Positions 1 to 9,939 of a stretch of 64,000 nt of DNA are shown one piece after another. Source of the DNA: Pseudofabraea citricarpa. Lineage: Eukaryota > Ascomycota > Leotiomycetes > Helotiales > Dermateaceae. The notes beneath the pieces were generated by a model. That model searched no databases and was not told the DNA's origin. It worked only from the letters and a program-made list of their open reading frames with translations. Made by a program: the position numbers and the translations under genes. Numbering within the stretch: position 1 is the stretch's first letter; every line of letters begins with the position of its first letter. The DNA is taken from assembly GCA_029641185.1 (NCBI GenBank), contig JAPWGK010000028.1, forward strand, positions 310,001 to 374,000, in the 5' to 3' direction.

Positions 1-221
1 GTAAGCGTATTCGTATGAAGAACGACTACACCAGGCTCTTCCTGGCAGATCAGAATCACAATGTGCCTATCAGCGAGTCGCCAGATCAAGAAGACGGGCT
101 TTCCAACGATATTCATCAAGAGAGTCGACCTGCACCTGAGGATTGGCCTACCACTGTGATGTATGGGTCTCCAGCAGGTTTATTGCACACGCGTGTAGAG
201 TCAAGCAAGGGCGAGCAATGA
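1..221 (+). CDS. C-terminal fragment of a protein truncated by the window edge
   Basis: An open frame enters from the left edge (codons in phase from base 3) and stops at 219-221. The visible tail of about 72 residues is hydrophilic and acidic, rich in D, E, S, P and Q, with no recognisable domain; it resembles a disordered C-terminal tail. The window itself begins with GTAAGC, which is also a perfect intron donor, so the first bases could be intron instead and a start at base 15 cannot be excluded. I do not recognise the family. The rest of the gene lies outside the window. Confidence 0.45.
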   Translation, partial: KRIRMKNDYTRLFLADQNHNVPISESPDQEDGLSNDIHQESRPAPEDWPTTVMYGSPAGLLHTRVESSKGEQ

Positions 222-1288
222 AGTCAAGCCGCCGCCGAAACCTAGAATAAGGTTGGGAATTGTGTCAATAGGATATATCGCGGTCTTGAACCTTTGTCTT
301 CCTTGTCTTTTCTTCTCTAATATTCTTGTATCATTTTCATGTGTTTTATTATTACTCCTTTCGTTGGTCTCGTGCTGGAAACTTTTTATGCTGCTCTACG
401 TATTCACCTGCAATGGACAACTATATAATCTTTGCGAGCGAGTTTAAGCTGTATGATATAGGAGTCAAAAGTTAGGTGGTTTTGTTAGTGGCAATATGAG
501 TTTAGCTTTAAAAGCTCGAAATCTTGCTCCAGGTCACTGATAAGTTTGATTGTCTGATTAACATAATTAAACTTTCTAGAAAGAATGAGTTGAAATACCC
601 ACTATTTTCATCACATTCTCCATGGCTTTGTTCTTTTGCTTTTCATATACTCTCCTCCATTCGAGGGCGTGCAGGGAGGTTGGGTTAAGCGACGAGATGT
701 AAAGGTAGGTAAGCAGGTATCCAATCTCTAAACATGTATTTGATATTTTACAGCTTTTGTAGTTACAATTTATCTTTTCTAATACTTTGATTGTTACATC
801 AGAAATGAATCGAAACTCTATTTTTTATTTCTAGGTTTATTGTAATGTTCAATTAGTCACATAGCACGTAGATAAACGAGAACTGAAGATGATCAAATAA
901 AGTATTATTAAGATATTTCCAAGTTTTTTATACCAACGAAAAAGAGACTCATCACAAGCTAGTTCTCTGTCAACATAAGTAAGGATTTAACGAGTTGAAA
1001 TCTGAGTAAAGAATACTGAAGGAAAAAACTGTCAATTTTCCTGTGCTTACTTTCTCTCGAAGGAAGATTCTTGTCAATACCAAGGCAAAGGTTCAATGCT
1101 TTTAACAAGCATATGAGGCCCATACACGGAATTGCTCTTAATAGTTTATTCTCCCACAAATGCGCGAGCCCGCACTTATAGTAGAGATTGTGCCGCATAG
1201 AGGTTTTGGTAGAGGTGCATCATAGTCAAAAAGTGATATTTTGAAACTCCTATAAAATACTGTATCTGTACAACATGAAATTACAATA
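222..1288. other. Intergenic, AT-rich, no gene seen
   Basis: About 1.07 kb between the truncated gene and the end of the HET gene. It is AT-rich with short open frames on both strands that lack domain features or paired splice signals. It presumably holds the two converging 3' ends. Confidence 0.6.
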
Positions 1289-2989
1289 TTAATTTGACTT
1301 GCGATCACCAGACATACGGCGGAACTTCCTCACCAGTTTATCTTTCTTCCGACGCATCCTAGCTCTGACATGGCCAGGGAAAATACCAATGACAAGATCA
1401 AGAATCGGAATATACGGACCCGGGACATCTTGAATTTTGAGATCAACAAGATAATATTTTATCGCGGCATGTATTCTTGTTTCCGTGCTCACGCGGACGA
1501 GATGATTTTGCAAACAGATAGTATAGTTTGCGGGCTCGGGACGAAACAATGGCTGTAGATTTTGAATATCGGACATGTTTATGTCGTGCTTATCAGATAG
1601 ATCAATGGCGCAGAACCCAATTTTGAAGTCTGACGAGGAGCCGAGCAATACGAGTACACTGACTTTGTCATCTCTTTGTAGGAGAATGGCGCTGATAAGA
1701 CAATTGTTCTCCTCTGTCATTGGAAATGTGTACGGCGAGGAATCTGGAAGCCAATCTCGTTGGGAGCGATGCGAAAGTAATGGCGGAGGTGCAGTCTCCG
1801 TTGACCCAGGAGCTAAATAGTTGATTACTCGGTAATCCTTTGAGTATGGACCCTTTCGTAATTGTAAAACGTGGTCTGAATAAACACTATCTGCTTCAAA
1901 CGTGATAGGATTCTGACGAACATATATGGTCTCTATACCTCCTCGTTCTTGAACCCGAGCGAATTGGCCGACTCGAATCCTGGCATATTGGCCTTCTCCA
2001 AACGGAAGCTTTTTCAGGTAAATGGACAGGAAACTAGAGTCGTCATATTCTGGTGGAACAGGGAAGTCGATTGCTCCAATGTATATATCGTCCTCAAGTG
2101 GTGTAAGATGAATATCAATGCAGAGTCCCCGATTGGTCATGGAAAAGGGCGGACGAGTTTCTCGGTCTTGGTACGGAATGACGGTATTTGAATGGCGAAA
2201 TTTGGCTGGCGATGGGGCGAGTAGTCCATGAAGTTTATCTTCAGGCAAAGTGGTGTCGAGCCACACAAAGAGAGATTGATCGTCGGAATACTTCATGATC
2301 TCCTCTTGTAGCCGCAAGAATGCCTTCTCTCCTTCCCCATAAAGCATTGGCATATTTACAGAGAATATCCCCATCAATGAGTACGCAACATCCTCCAGGC
2401 GGGTAGTAACTCTTTTTGAAGCCCACGACATACGCTGAGCTATACTTGCTGATTCTAGCAGCCTTGATCCATCCAAAACTCCTTCGTCGATGCCAGTGAT
2501 TTCTGATAAAGTATGAGCCATGCTCCGTTTTTCGCCTAGCCTGTCTCCATCTGCGGTGTAAAAGATGACATTTGAAGGTGCAAGCAACTCTTGAAGTGTC
2601 CAACCTCGGGTGAACCATCTGCTATTCGAGATATCCGTATGGTTGCCATCTTGGGCTGTAAATATATCTGACAAATACACGTAACATACTTCTGCTTTTT
2701 GATACCAAACATACATCGAGTTGATGGCTTCAGAAAGCTCAGCACTACTCCCTTTGTCAATGCAGCATGTATCTATCCATACATAATCAAGGTGGTCGAT
2801 TTGGGCTTGCTGGCAACTGAACCGGATTTTCCCATATGCTTCTTTGTTCTTTGCAGTCTCATCTTCAATATCAGCGAGGAGAATCTCTCCGTCTCCCCAT
2901 GTGTGAGACAAGATTGCGTAAGGAGGTATGTTGTTTGGCGCAAATTGGATTAGCTGATAGGGTTCAGTTGATGTTGTCAAAAGACGCAT
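1289..2989 (-). CDS. HET-domain (heterokaryon incompatibility) protein
   Basis: Single-exon protein of 566 aa. The N-terminal HET domain (roughly residues 24-165) shows its landmark blocks: YAILSHTWG near 24-32, DYVWIDTCCIDK, a stretch with RWFTRGWTLQELLAP, then RLEDVAYSLMGIF and MPMLYGEG. The HET family mediates programmed cell death after fusion of genetically unlike hyphae; here this is inferred from family membership. Start choice: an ATG seven codons upstream (3010) is in frame, but the methionine at 2989 gives the MRLL start typical of HET-E/HET-D-like proteins. The C-terminal ~350 residues hold no NACHT, WD or ankyrin repeats that I can see; the tail is strongly basic (R/K-rich, last 25 residues). 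The frame is intact. Confidence 0.9.
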   Translation of the reverse strand: MRLLTTSTEPYQLIQFAPNNIPPYAILSHTWGDGEILLADIEDETAKNKEAYGKIRFSCQQAQIDHLDYVWIDTCCIDKGSSAELSEAINSMYVWYQKAEVCYVYLSDIFTAQDGNHTDISNSRWFTRGWTLQELLAPSNVIFYTADGDRLGEKRSMAHTLSEITGIDEGVLDGSRLLESASIAQRMSWASKRVTTRLEDVAYSLMGIFSVNMPMLYGEGEKAFLRLQEEIMKYSDDQSLFVWLDTTLPEDKLHGLLAPSPAKFRHSNTVIPYQDRETRPPFSMTNRGLCIDIHLTPLEDDIYIGAIDFPVPPEYDDSSFLSIYLKKLPFGEGQYARIRVGQFARVQERGGIETIYVRQNPITFEADSVYSDHVLQLRKGPYSKDYRVINYLAPGSTETAPPPLLSHRSQRDWLPDSSPYTFPMTEENNCLISAILLQRDDKVSVLVLLGSSSDFKIGFCAIDLSDKHDINMSDIQNLQPLFRPEPANYTICLQNHLVRVSTETRIHAAIKYYLVDLKIQDVPGPYIPILDLVIGIFPGHVRARMRRKKDKLVRKFRRMSGDRKSN

Positions 2990-3852
2990 GTTCGAGTCGG
3001 AAAAAAGCAAACTCCTCCTCCCAGGTTGATTTGGCGGTTGTAGCGCAGGTATACATATACAGACTGTGTGACTTGATAATTAGGGGTTAAATTTATCTTC
3101 CACATCCATGTAACTCGAGACGGTCTCCAGAGTTCTGCTCATAAGTAAAAAATGACAAGAACAAATCCAGTGCAGTTCCGATGTGGTCTCAGAGGACAGC
3201 TGTACAGGGGAAGTCTCCAAGAAAGTGTTGCGTACAGATAGCTAGGAAGGTTATATCGGGGGTTTGGGATGGCCTGGCGGGGAGGTGCAATTCAATACTA
3301 GTGACGGATAAAGGCTCTCATGAAACACTCCTACAAAAAGCTAGCGTGAGTTACATATGGCACACTCGACAGTTGGATAAGCTTGAGCGGCAATGTTGGC
3401 GCTGCAATGCGCCAATTTTGGTCCGCAGTAAAGAACAAGCCAATCAGCACATGGTACTTTCGCGACAAGCCTGGTTGTGGATCTCACTTGCAGGAACCCT
3501 TGAAACCAACAAGAGTCTTTGAAAATCGTAAAAAAGAAATATATCTCAAAAAAAGGAGGTCCGAATCAACAATTCTCAAGTAGAGTCTATAGGAAGAGCA
3601 GCCACTCCGAGTTAAAAGCAATAATGTTAGAGCCACCGCCACGTTCTAGAAATTAAACCACGTATCCCCGTGCTTGGTCTAAAGTACATCACCATAAAAG
3701 AATTCCAAATATAAGAATACCTCATAAAACGGAGATCGTAATTGATGCTGGATGACAACCAAAAGTTCAAAGAAATGCAACACCAAAATCCATCAGATAT
3801 AAACAAATATAAGCCTAGGAACTTCAACAAACCAAACACAACTTCCAATTCA
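2990..3852. other. Intergenic upstream of HET gene and tRNA
   Basis: Promoter side of the HET gene (minus strand) and upstream flank of the tRNA. Two overlapping short plus-strand frames (3181-3583) have no domain features and look like chance. Confidence 0.5.
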
Positions 3853-3943
3853 GCGGCTTTAGCTCACTTGGGAGAGCGCCAGACTGAAGTCAACTTCAGA
3901 TCATGTAATCTGGAGGCACTGTGTTCGATCCACAGAAGCCGCA
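3853..3943 (+). tRNA. tRNA-Phe: tRNA-Phe(GAA) with 18-nt intron
   Basis: The 7-bp acceptor stem pairs 3853-3859 (GCGGCTT) with 3936-3942 (AAGCCGC), followed by discriminator A. D arm (GCTC/GAGC), anticodon stem CCAGA (3879-3883) / TCTGG (3909-3913) and T stem CTGTG / CACAG with TTCGATC loop are all present. Anticodon GAA is 3886-3888. An 18-nt intron (3890-3907) sits one base 3' of the anticodon, the canonical position for fungal tRNA-Phe, and contains TTCA able to pair with the anticodon. The mature part closely matches yeast tRNA-Phe. Odd: position 15 is C and position 48 is A, so the usual G15-C48 Levitt pair is absent. Confidence 0.93.
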
Positions 3944-3992
3944 ACTTCTGCGAGTTGAGAAATATCTTGACTACATATTCATGGAATCCTTC

Positions 3993-4001
3993 TTTTTTTT
4001 T
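3993..4001 (+). terminator. Oligo-T tract, likely RNA polymerase III terminator
   Basis: A run of nine T on the coding strand 50 bp after the tRNA-Phe 3' end. It is further away than most tRNA terminators, but no T4 run lies closer on this strand. Confidence 0.5.
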
Positions 4002-5374
4002 GTATTTTTGAGGAAGAATCCCACTTTATCTTCTGCCTCCTGGAATTAATAATCGGATATGTGTGGGGTCAACGGATGAGGGAGGTTAAGAAATTTTTTT
4101 TTTCTTTTAAATATTTTTTCAAGTTCGGCTTTCTGTGTGTGGGGGTGGTGGATTGACTAGCGGCCTACCCAGATGTCAAAGGGCTAATTGATGATTTGAT
4201 GCATCTGGAAGTATAACGGATGGATGTTTAGAATGATCCAGAATTTACAATTCTGTAACAACTTGATATGGGTGGAGGCTTATACAGTTCTGCAGATAGA
4301 TATTTGAACAGCATGAAAACATCAACTTACTAAATCTGAAGAGTTTTTCTTACGTAGAATATGCACTTCATTTCTGTTGAAAAGGTATTCTGTAAAGTCT
4401 TATGAAGATGAAACTCAACTGCATTTGAGATCTCAATACTTGAGGGCTAGACGGGTGCATTCAATGTATTCCTTTGAGGCATGTGTCTGGATTCATTAAA
4501 CTGAACTGTTGGGTGAGCTATCAAGGCTACATTAATTCATTATAGATAGATTCGAGAGATGATATCGACGAACAGTATTTGAGAGTCTTTATTCAAACGC
4601 TGATTGCCCTTTGAGTAATTCAAGACGTTATTGACAAGAATGCCAAGCTTCACTTGATAACGCAGTAGAAACCACATACAATTACATCATTGCAGCCCAA
4701 AGACGGCAAAAAAATGATAACGGCGGTAATCGAAGGATTACCATACAGACTTCCCTGATAACTGTCTACCTTGAGTCTGGGCCAAAGAACGAGCACTCCC
4801 CAAAGATGCGAGAGGCTCCAAGAGACAAGGAGGCATCATTGCAGGTATGAAATGCATTGTGAGGACATTTCCCCCCCAGCTCCATGTGCCAAGATGTGGG
4901 TTCGGACATCAACGCTCGAGTGCTACAAGTGCTGTCATTCTGGGTTTCAAAACATGTCTGTATTGTTGCAACCCGCGGGTAGAGTTTGTGTAGATCCTCT
5001 TCCCCATTCCCCACATTGCAAGCTGGAGACTGGAGTGAAGCTTCTTCAGATCCACTTTTCTGTGATGTCTTCAGATCTTGGCTGTACTCCAGAAATTGGC
5101 CCTGTAGGATACAAACAAAAGACAGACGAGCTACTAGCATGACCTGCGTGTCATATATGAGCATGTTGAAGATGCGTGTCGATGACACGACGGCGACGGT
5201 GATGTTGGAGGAAGTGCTCGCTGTGCTAAACCCGATTGGGAAAATATTCGATATGGCGGGGTGTACGCTTTCCATCAACAACATCAACTCAACAACAATT
5301 CGACATATCGACAATATGATGCTATCCGACACCTAGACAGGACGGAAAGACGTTAGGGAGGCCATGCAAAGGCA
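4002..5374. other. Intergenic, no supported gene
   Basis: About 1.4 kb between the tRNA and the Zn2Cys6 regulator. A 188-codon minus-strand frame (4766-5332) has no domain, signal or splice support and overlaps plus-strand frames of similar length; I treat it as chance. The right half is presumably the promoter of the regulator. Confidence 0.5.
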
Positions 5375-7768
5375 ATGAGGTCTCGTACGGGCTGGTGAGC
5401 ATTTCGAGCCCCGTCTACCCATCATGGAAAATACTGACAATACTTTCGATCCAGTCAAACATGCCGCCAACGCAAGCTCAAATGCGACGAAGTCAAACCC
5501 GAATGCGGACAATGCAAAAAAGCCTCTCGTGAATGCCGGCCTAGCGATGGCGTAGTTTTCCGCCATCAACAGAATGCTTCGATGAATGGTACAGGGGAAG
5601 TGGAAACCAATGAGGGAAATGGCCGACTAGGAAGCTTCTATGCATACAAGAATACTTTCAACGAGAGAAACGTGTGGGTCGAGGTGCCGAAACATGGTAC
5701 GGAATATCCTTAAGCTCTGCGGTCTCCTCGAGAGCTAAAATGCTTTTCATAGTGACGTTTCTCAACATCACCGACCCGTACAACATGGATGCGACTCCAG
5801 AGCCAGAATACCGCGCTGCTTCTACGCCAAGCACCGTTCCGCAGATCGAGGAAAGGCAGGGTGAGAACTACCTTCGTGTGCCATATGACGATGCCCCGGG
5901 GCTGGAGGCTCTTTCCGCAGCCGCAATCAATGATTTTCAATACCTGCGGCCAGGCTCAGTTACTGGCCAGGCACCCCAGGAATCCACAACTTCTCCTTAT
6001 GCCTCGAATAATCTCAACTTCATCTTAAACCCCACCGGACCAGAGAGAGCTATGTGTAGGCATTGATCAGACTTCTGTGTTATGACCCGGCTAACCCACA
6101 CTCTTTCCAGCAACTCCTCAAATTGACCCAGCCTTGATTTCACGACCACTATCACGTAGAGGCTCCTTGGCAGTCTCGGACCATGAGGTCGCTTTCCTTA
6201 TGCGACACTTTTCGGAAATGTGTGGCCAGTGGTAAGAACCTTTCTTGGTGCTGGATATACATTTGCTGACCGCTTAGGATGGACCTGTTCGATTTGGGTG
6301 GTTACTTTGCCTTTCAAGTGCCAATACAGTCATTGACGAATCCTCTTCTGCGATACTCAGCATGTGCTTATGCTGCTAAACACCTCGGCCGAGTTGGTGG
6401 TAGAAAGGCTGTTGTGGGAGGAATTGTCAGTTATCAGGCAGAGATGGAGCTTTTCCCACGTCCAGAAAAAGTTGACTGGGTTTATATTGGTGCAAAGTAC
6501 TACGATAAAGCCATCTCGCTCTTGATGGCGGAATTATCGAATCCAAGTGGTGGTAACGAATATCCTGCGACTCCTTCAATGGCCGAGGAAACATTCAGCC
6601 CTCAAGGAAGCAGCAGTTCACCGCAGAGTCTACCAGAAAGCCAAGCAAAGAAACGACGCCGAATTTCAAGAACTACAACGACCGACAAGGCAGATGAAAC
6701 ACTAGCGGCTGCAGCCATACTCTGTGTGTACGAGTTTTTGGACAATGCCAGCACTGCTTGGGCTCGTCATTTGAGCGGGACTAAATCTTTGTTTGATTTA
6801 GCTGACCAAAAGGGCATGATTGCTGTACAATCACCAACGAGTCCAGGATCCTTCCACGAGAGGATAAAGCCTTCAAGAGCTCGTAAAGCTACTTTCTGGA
6901 ATTTTGCTCGGCAAGACTTCTTAGCTGCCTGTAAGTTTGTTCCCTGCTACAAATTTCAGCAGTCATCCTAACTGTGAACTTAGTTATCAATGAAGGCCAA
7001 ACGAGACTCAACACTGAAGATTTTGGTCTTTGGAAAGCTGCTGGTCTTCAGCTCGATGAGCATGGCTTCGTAACACCAAGCAATCTTGAGGAATCGCCAA
7101 ACGGACCAGCTCCGATGAAAGAGGATATGATCTCCAACGCGCTAATATGGCTTATGTCTAAGATTATCAATTATATTGCGTCTGGTGACTCCATCTACAA
7201 CGTATTCCCACAAGATCGCTCAAGTCCGGTTGGCGTCATTGGTATCAATCAAATGACTCTTCTCGAGAGATGGCAGGAGCTTGAGAAGGAACTTGATATA
7301 TGGTACCAAGGGTTGCCGGAAACATTCACACCATGTGCTAGACTGTCCCCGATTACTAACGGAACTATACCGCATGATTCTCCTAGAACTATGTTTTCTG
7401 AAATATGGTACAGCATCCCAATGTGTGGATCGACAATGCAGTCTTATCACATGGCACGAACAATTCTTCTCATTAATCGACCACATGAATCAACAGCACG
7501 GCGTTCAACCATCGCCAATCGATTGCAGTCTTATCGCGCCATCGAGTTGGAAGTCAAGCACCATATCCATGAAATCATTGGGATTGCTTTGGGAAGACCC
7601 GAGGCTTCTGTGAGGATTCATCAAGTCCAAGCACTCTTTGTTGCAGGACAGTGTCTCACTGATCATCGCGAGCGACAGGTTGTTTTGGATCTCTTAAGAG
7701 GAATCGAGGTTGACTTGGGATGGGCGTCTGATTATCGCGTCCAACAACTCCTGAAAGGATGGGAATGA
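5375..7768 (+). CDS. Zn2Cys6 fungal-specific transcription factor
   Basis: Six exons: 5375-5394, 5455-5696, 5753-6055, 6111-6231, 6278-6930, 6984-7768. They total 2,124 nt (707 aa), and every junction has GT..AG with plausible branch sites (TACTGAC, CTAAC). The first 20-nt exon encodes the first cysteine of the binuclear cluster; Cys7, 10, 17, 24, 27 and 34 follow the C-x2-C-x6-C-x6-C-x2-C-x6-C pattern. Residues after the cluster carry the conserved VPKHVTF/NITDPY-type block. The central and C-terminal parts look like the Fungal_trans_2 (PF11951) regulatory domain. A basic KKRRR patch in the middle could be a nuclear signal. It probably regulates a metabolic or secretory target set in the nucleus; the target is not deducible. 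The frame is intact. Confidence 0.9.
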
Positions 7769-8018
7769 AACCAAAGATTACGACATTCTCCATGGTGACA
7801 AGCACGAGTTCTGTGAGTCTTGTCGCATGTTCTATCATCATCAGGAATATTCGTGGATTCCGTGGAATGAAACTCATAACTGCCTTTTCTTTGTCCGAAC
7901 GACTAGATTATTCTAAAAACATCCATGTTTCAAAGATGGATTATCCATTCAGTACCATTTCCTTTGGCCAGGTGATGTATATGAGGTCGATGTAGACCCT
8001 AATATTTATTCTGTAAAC

Positions 8019-8762
8019 ATGAGAGGAAAAAGGCGAAGAAGAAATCAGCAGCGAAACGACGATACTGAGGATTCCGAGCAGGGAAGAGGGTCTTCAGCAC
8101 AACGAAAACGTCGTTTTCAGAACCAGCGCTCTGGATCTCACATGGTCACGGGTTATACCAACCGCTCTGGGCAGGTACACCACAAACAGAAAAACCACCA
8201 ACCACACTCAGAAAGAAATCGGCCGTTCGGAAATTCAGGAGCTCCAACTGATCACCCCAATCACGATCTGTGCCGCCTCAGCAACAAGCACTTCAAGTCA
8301 TATCTGATGGATTCCCTCGAAGAGAGCAGACGACAGATCGAGCTTTGGTGTCCAGATGACTTTGACGAGATGGATTGGCAACCAGAGAAGGAAATCCTGG
8401 TTATTACGCCACCTGTTCCCGCAGCGGGTTTAGAATGCAGGTATGGGAATGTCAACAACGCGTTGGAACAAGCAAGTCATGGATCAGAAAATGAGAACCA
8501 GAATTGGGCGTGGTCGCAGGACAACTTTGGTCTGAGTGGTCAGTGTGCGAACATGAACCCACAACCGCAATGTGAAGCACCATGGGAGAAAGCACCATCA
8601 AATTCCGATTGTTCGAGTTCCACGGTGGTTCCTATAGGGATTACATGGCCACGCGTTGATCCGTTCTCAGGGGTGACACCATTCAGACCCATTGCAGTAC
8701 CGGCAGCATTGCGCGAGGGAAGTATGGATTCTGGAAGTGGCGTCTTTGAGGTCAGAAATTGA
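8019..8762 (+). CDS. Hypothetical basic/glutamine-rich protein
   Basis: A 247-codon intronless frame starting 250 bp after the Zn2Cys6 gene. The N-terminus is very basic (RGKRRRR, QRKRRF) and rich in Q, N and H. The middle has an acidic, tryptophan-containing stretch (LWCPDDFDEMDW), and the rest is N/S/P-rich, suggesting a disordered nuclear protein. I recognise no family. Length, composition and lack of a competing frame on the other strand favour a real gene, but there is no conserved domain. It could be a chance frame. Confidence 0.45.
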   Translation: MRGKRRRRNQQRNDDTEDSEQGRGSSAQRKRRFQNQRSGSHMVTGYTNRSGQVHHKQKNHQPHSERNRPFGNSGAPTDHPNHDLCRLSNKHFKSYLMDSLEESRRQIELWCPDDFDEMDWQPEKEILVITPPVPAAGLECRYGNVNNALEQASHGSENENQNWAWSQDNFGLSGQCANMNPQPQCEAPWEKAPSNSDCSSSTVVPIGITWPRVDPFSGVTPFRPIAVPAALREGSMDSGSGVFEVRN

Positions 8763-9845
8763 GTTGGCGTTGGCAGTTCGTGCTTGGGGGATGGGTTGTT
8801 CGGTGCTGGTGGAATTTTGTGCGGCAGAGAGAAATTTCAGTTTGGAGAAGCAAGATACCGCTCGACGCTGGTGGGGTTTTATGTGGCAGAGGGGAGGATT
8901 TTAGGTTGGCGGCTGCTTCCGCTCTTTGTGGGTTCATCTCCATAGTGCCAAGGAGGTGTTCCGTGGAATGGATTGGATGACTGAATGAATGGAAACGGGG
9001 TCGGCTAATTAATTGTTCGGGGACCCCATTGTCGTGCGTAGGCTATTGAGGATATCGAAATGAATGAAAGCCCCAATCTCCCCTGCAGTTGCATTACTTG
9101 CGTTAGTGCAGGAATCAGGGACCATCTCCGAGGTACGAGACGTGCATGTGCGGGAAGAAGAGGGAGGCTTCTTTCATGTATCTGCAGGCACAGAATGCTG
9201 ACACGACACGACATGACGTCCGAGACTCGAGACTCGAGAGGCTCAATCAAGCTCAATTGCCGCTCCGTTCAGAGGAGATGCGGGGGCGATAACGTTGACT
9301 TGACGTGCATGCATCCATTCCTCTCTATCTACTGTATCCCGTCCGTCCCCCCGGTGGGAGGGGTCTGTCTCCTGCTGGGTTCTATGCATGCATTAGGCTA
9401 CTTACCTCCTGAATGGGGGAATGATGGATGGGATAATGATGAATGGATAATTTCTCCCGTCGCCTAATTTTTCCGTCCATTTACGGTGAGGGGATCGCTT
9501 GGGTAGAGAGAGAGGTAAGGTACCAGTGCACGAGGAGAGGAGAAGAGAGGGGTGATCTGGTTTATCTCTTGTCATGATTTCTTTTTTATTTGGCTCGGTT
9601 TTCTTTGCTGGGATCTGTTTTTTTTATTTTGAGCATGACGCGTGGGATGGTGGTATATCCATCCTGGAGGACCTTCTGTTCTTTTCTGTTTTTCTTTTCT
9701 TCTTCCCTTCCCTTCCCCCTCTCCTCTCCTCTGTCTATTTACTTGTACGCTCTCTGAGATCTTGTCTCCCTTTCTTCCTTCCTCCTGCTTCGCAAAGGAA
9801 GGTCTCGACCATCCTCCCCCTCTTCTCCCCTCCTCTCTCGTCGTC
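8763..9845. other. Intergenic with pyrimidine-rich promoter of the esterase
   Basis: No supported gene. The last ~300 bp (9547-9845) are strongly C/T-rich on the plus strand with long CTCTC and TTTTC tracts, as in many fungal core promoters and 5'UTRs, and lead directly to the esterase start. Confidence 0.5.
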
Positions 9846-9908
9846 ATGTTCTTCCCAACTCCAAACCCCCTCCTCTACCTCCTCCCCCTCCTCCAGTTCA
9901 CCGCAACC

Positions 9909-9939
<31 letters not shown>

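Noticed and set aside
1..6. GTAAGC at the window start as an intron donor
   Set aside because: Cannot be decided without upstream sequence; the frame is also open through these bases.
4766..5332. 188-codon minus-strand frame upstream of the first Zn2Cys6 gene
   Set aside because: No domain, overlapped by plus-strand frames of similar length, and lies in the regulator's promoter region.
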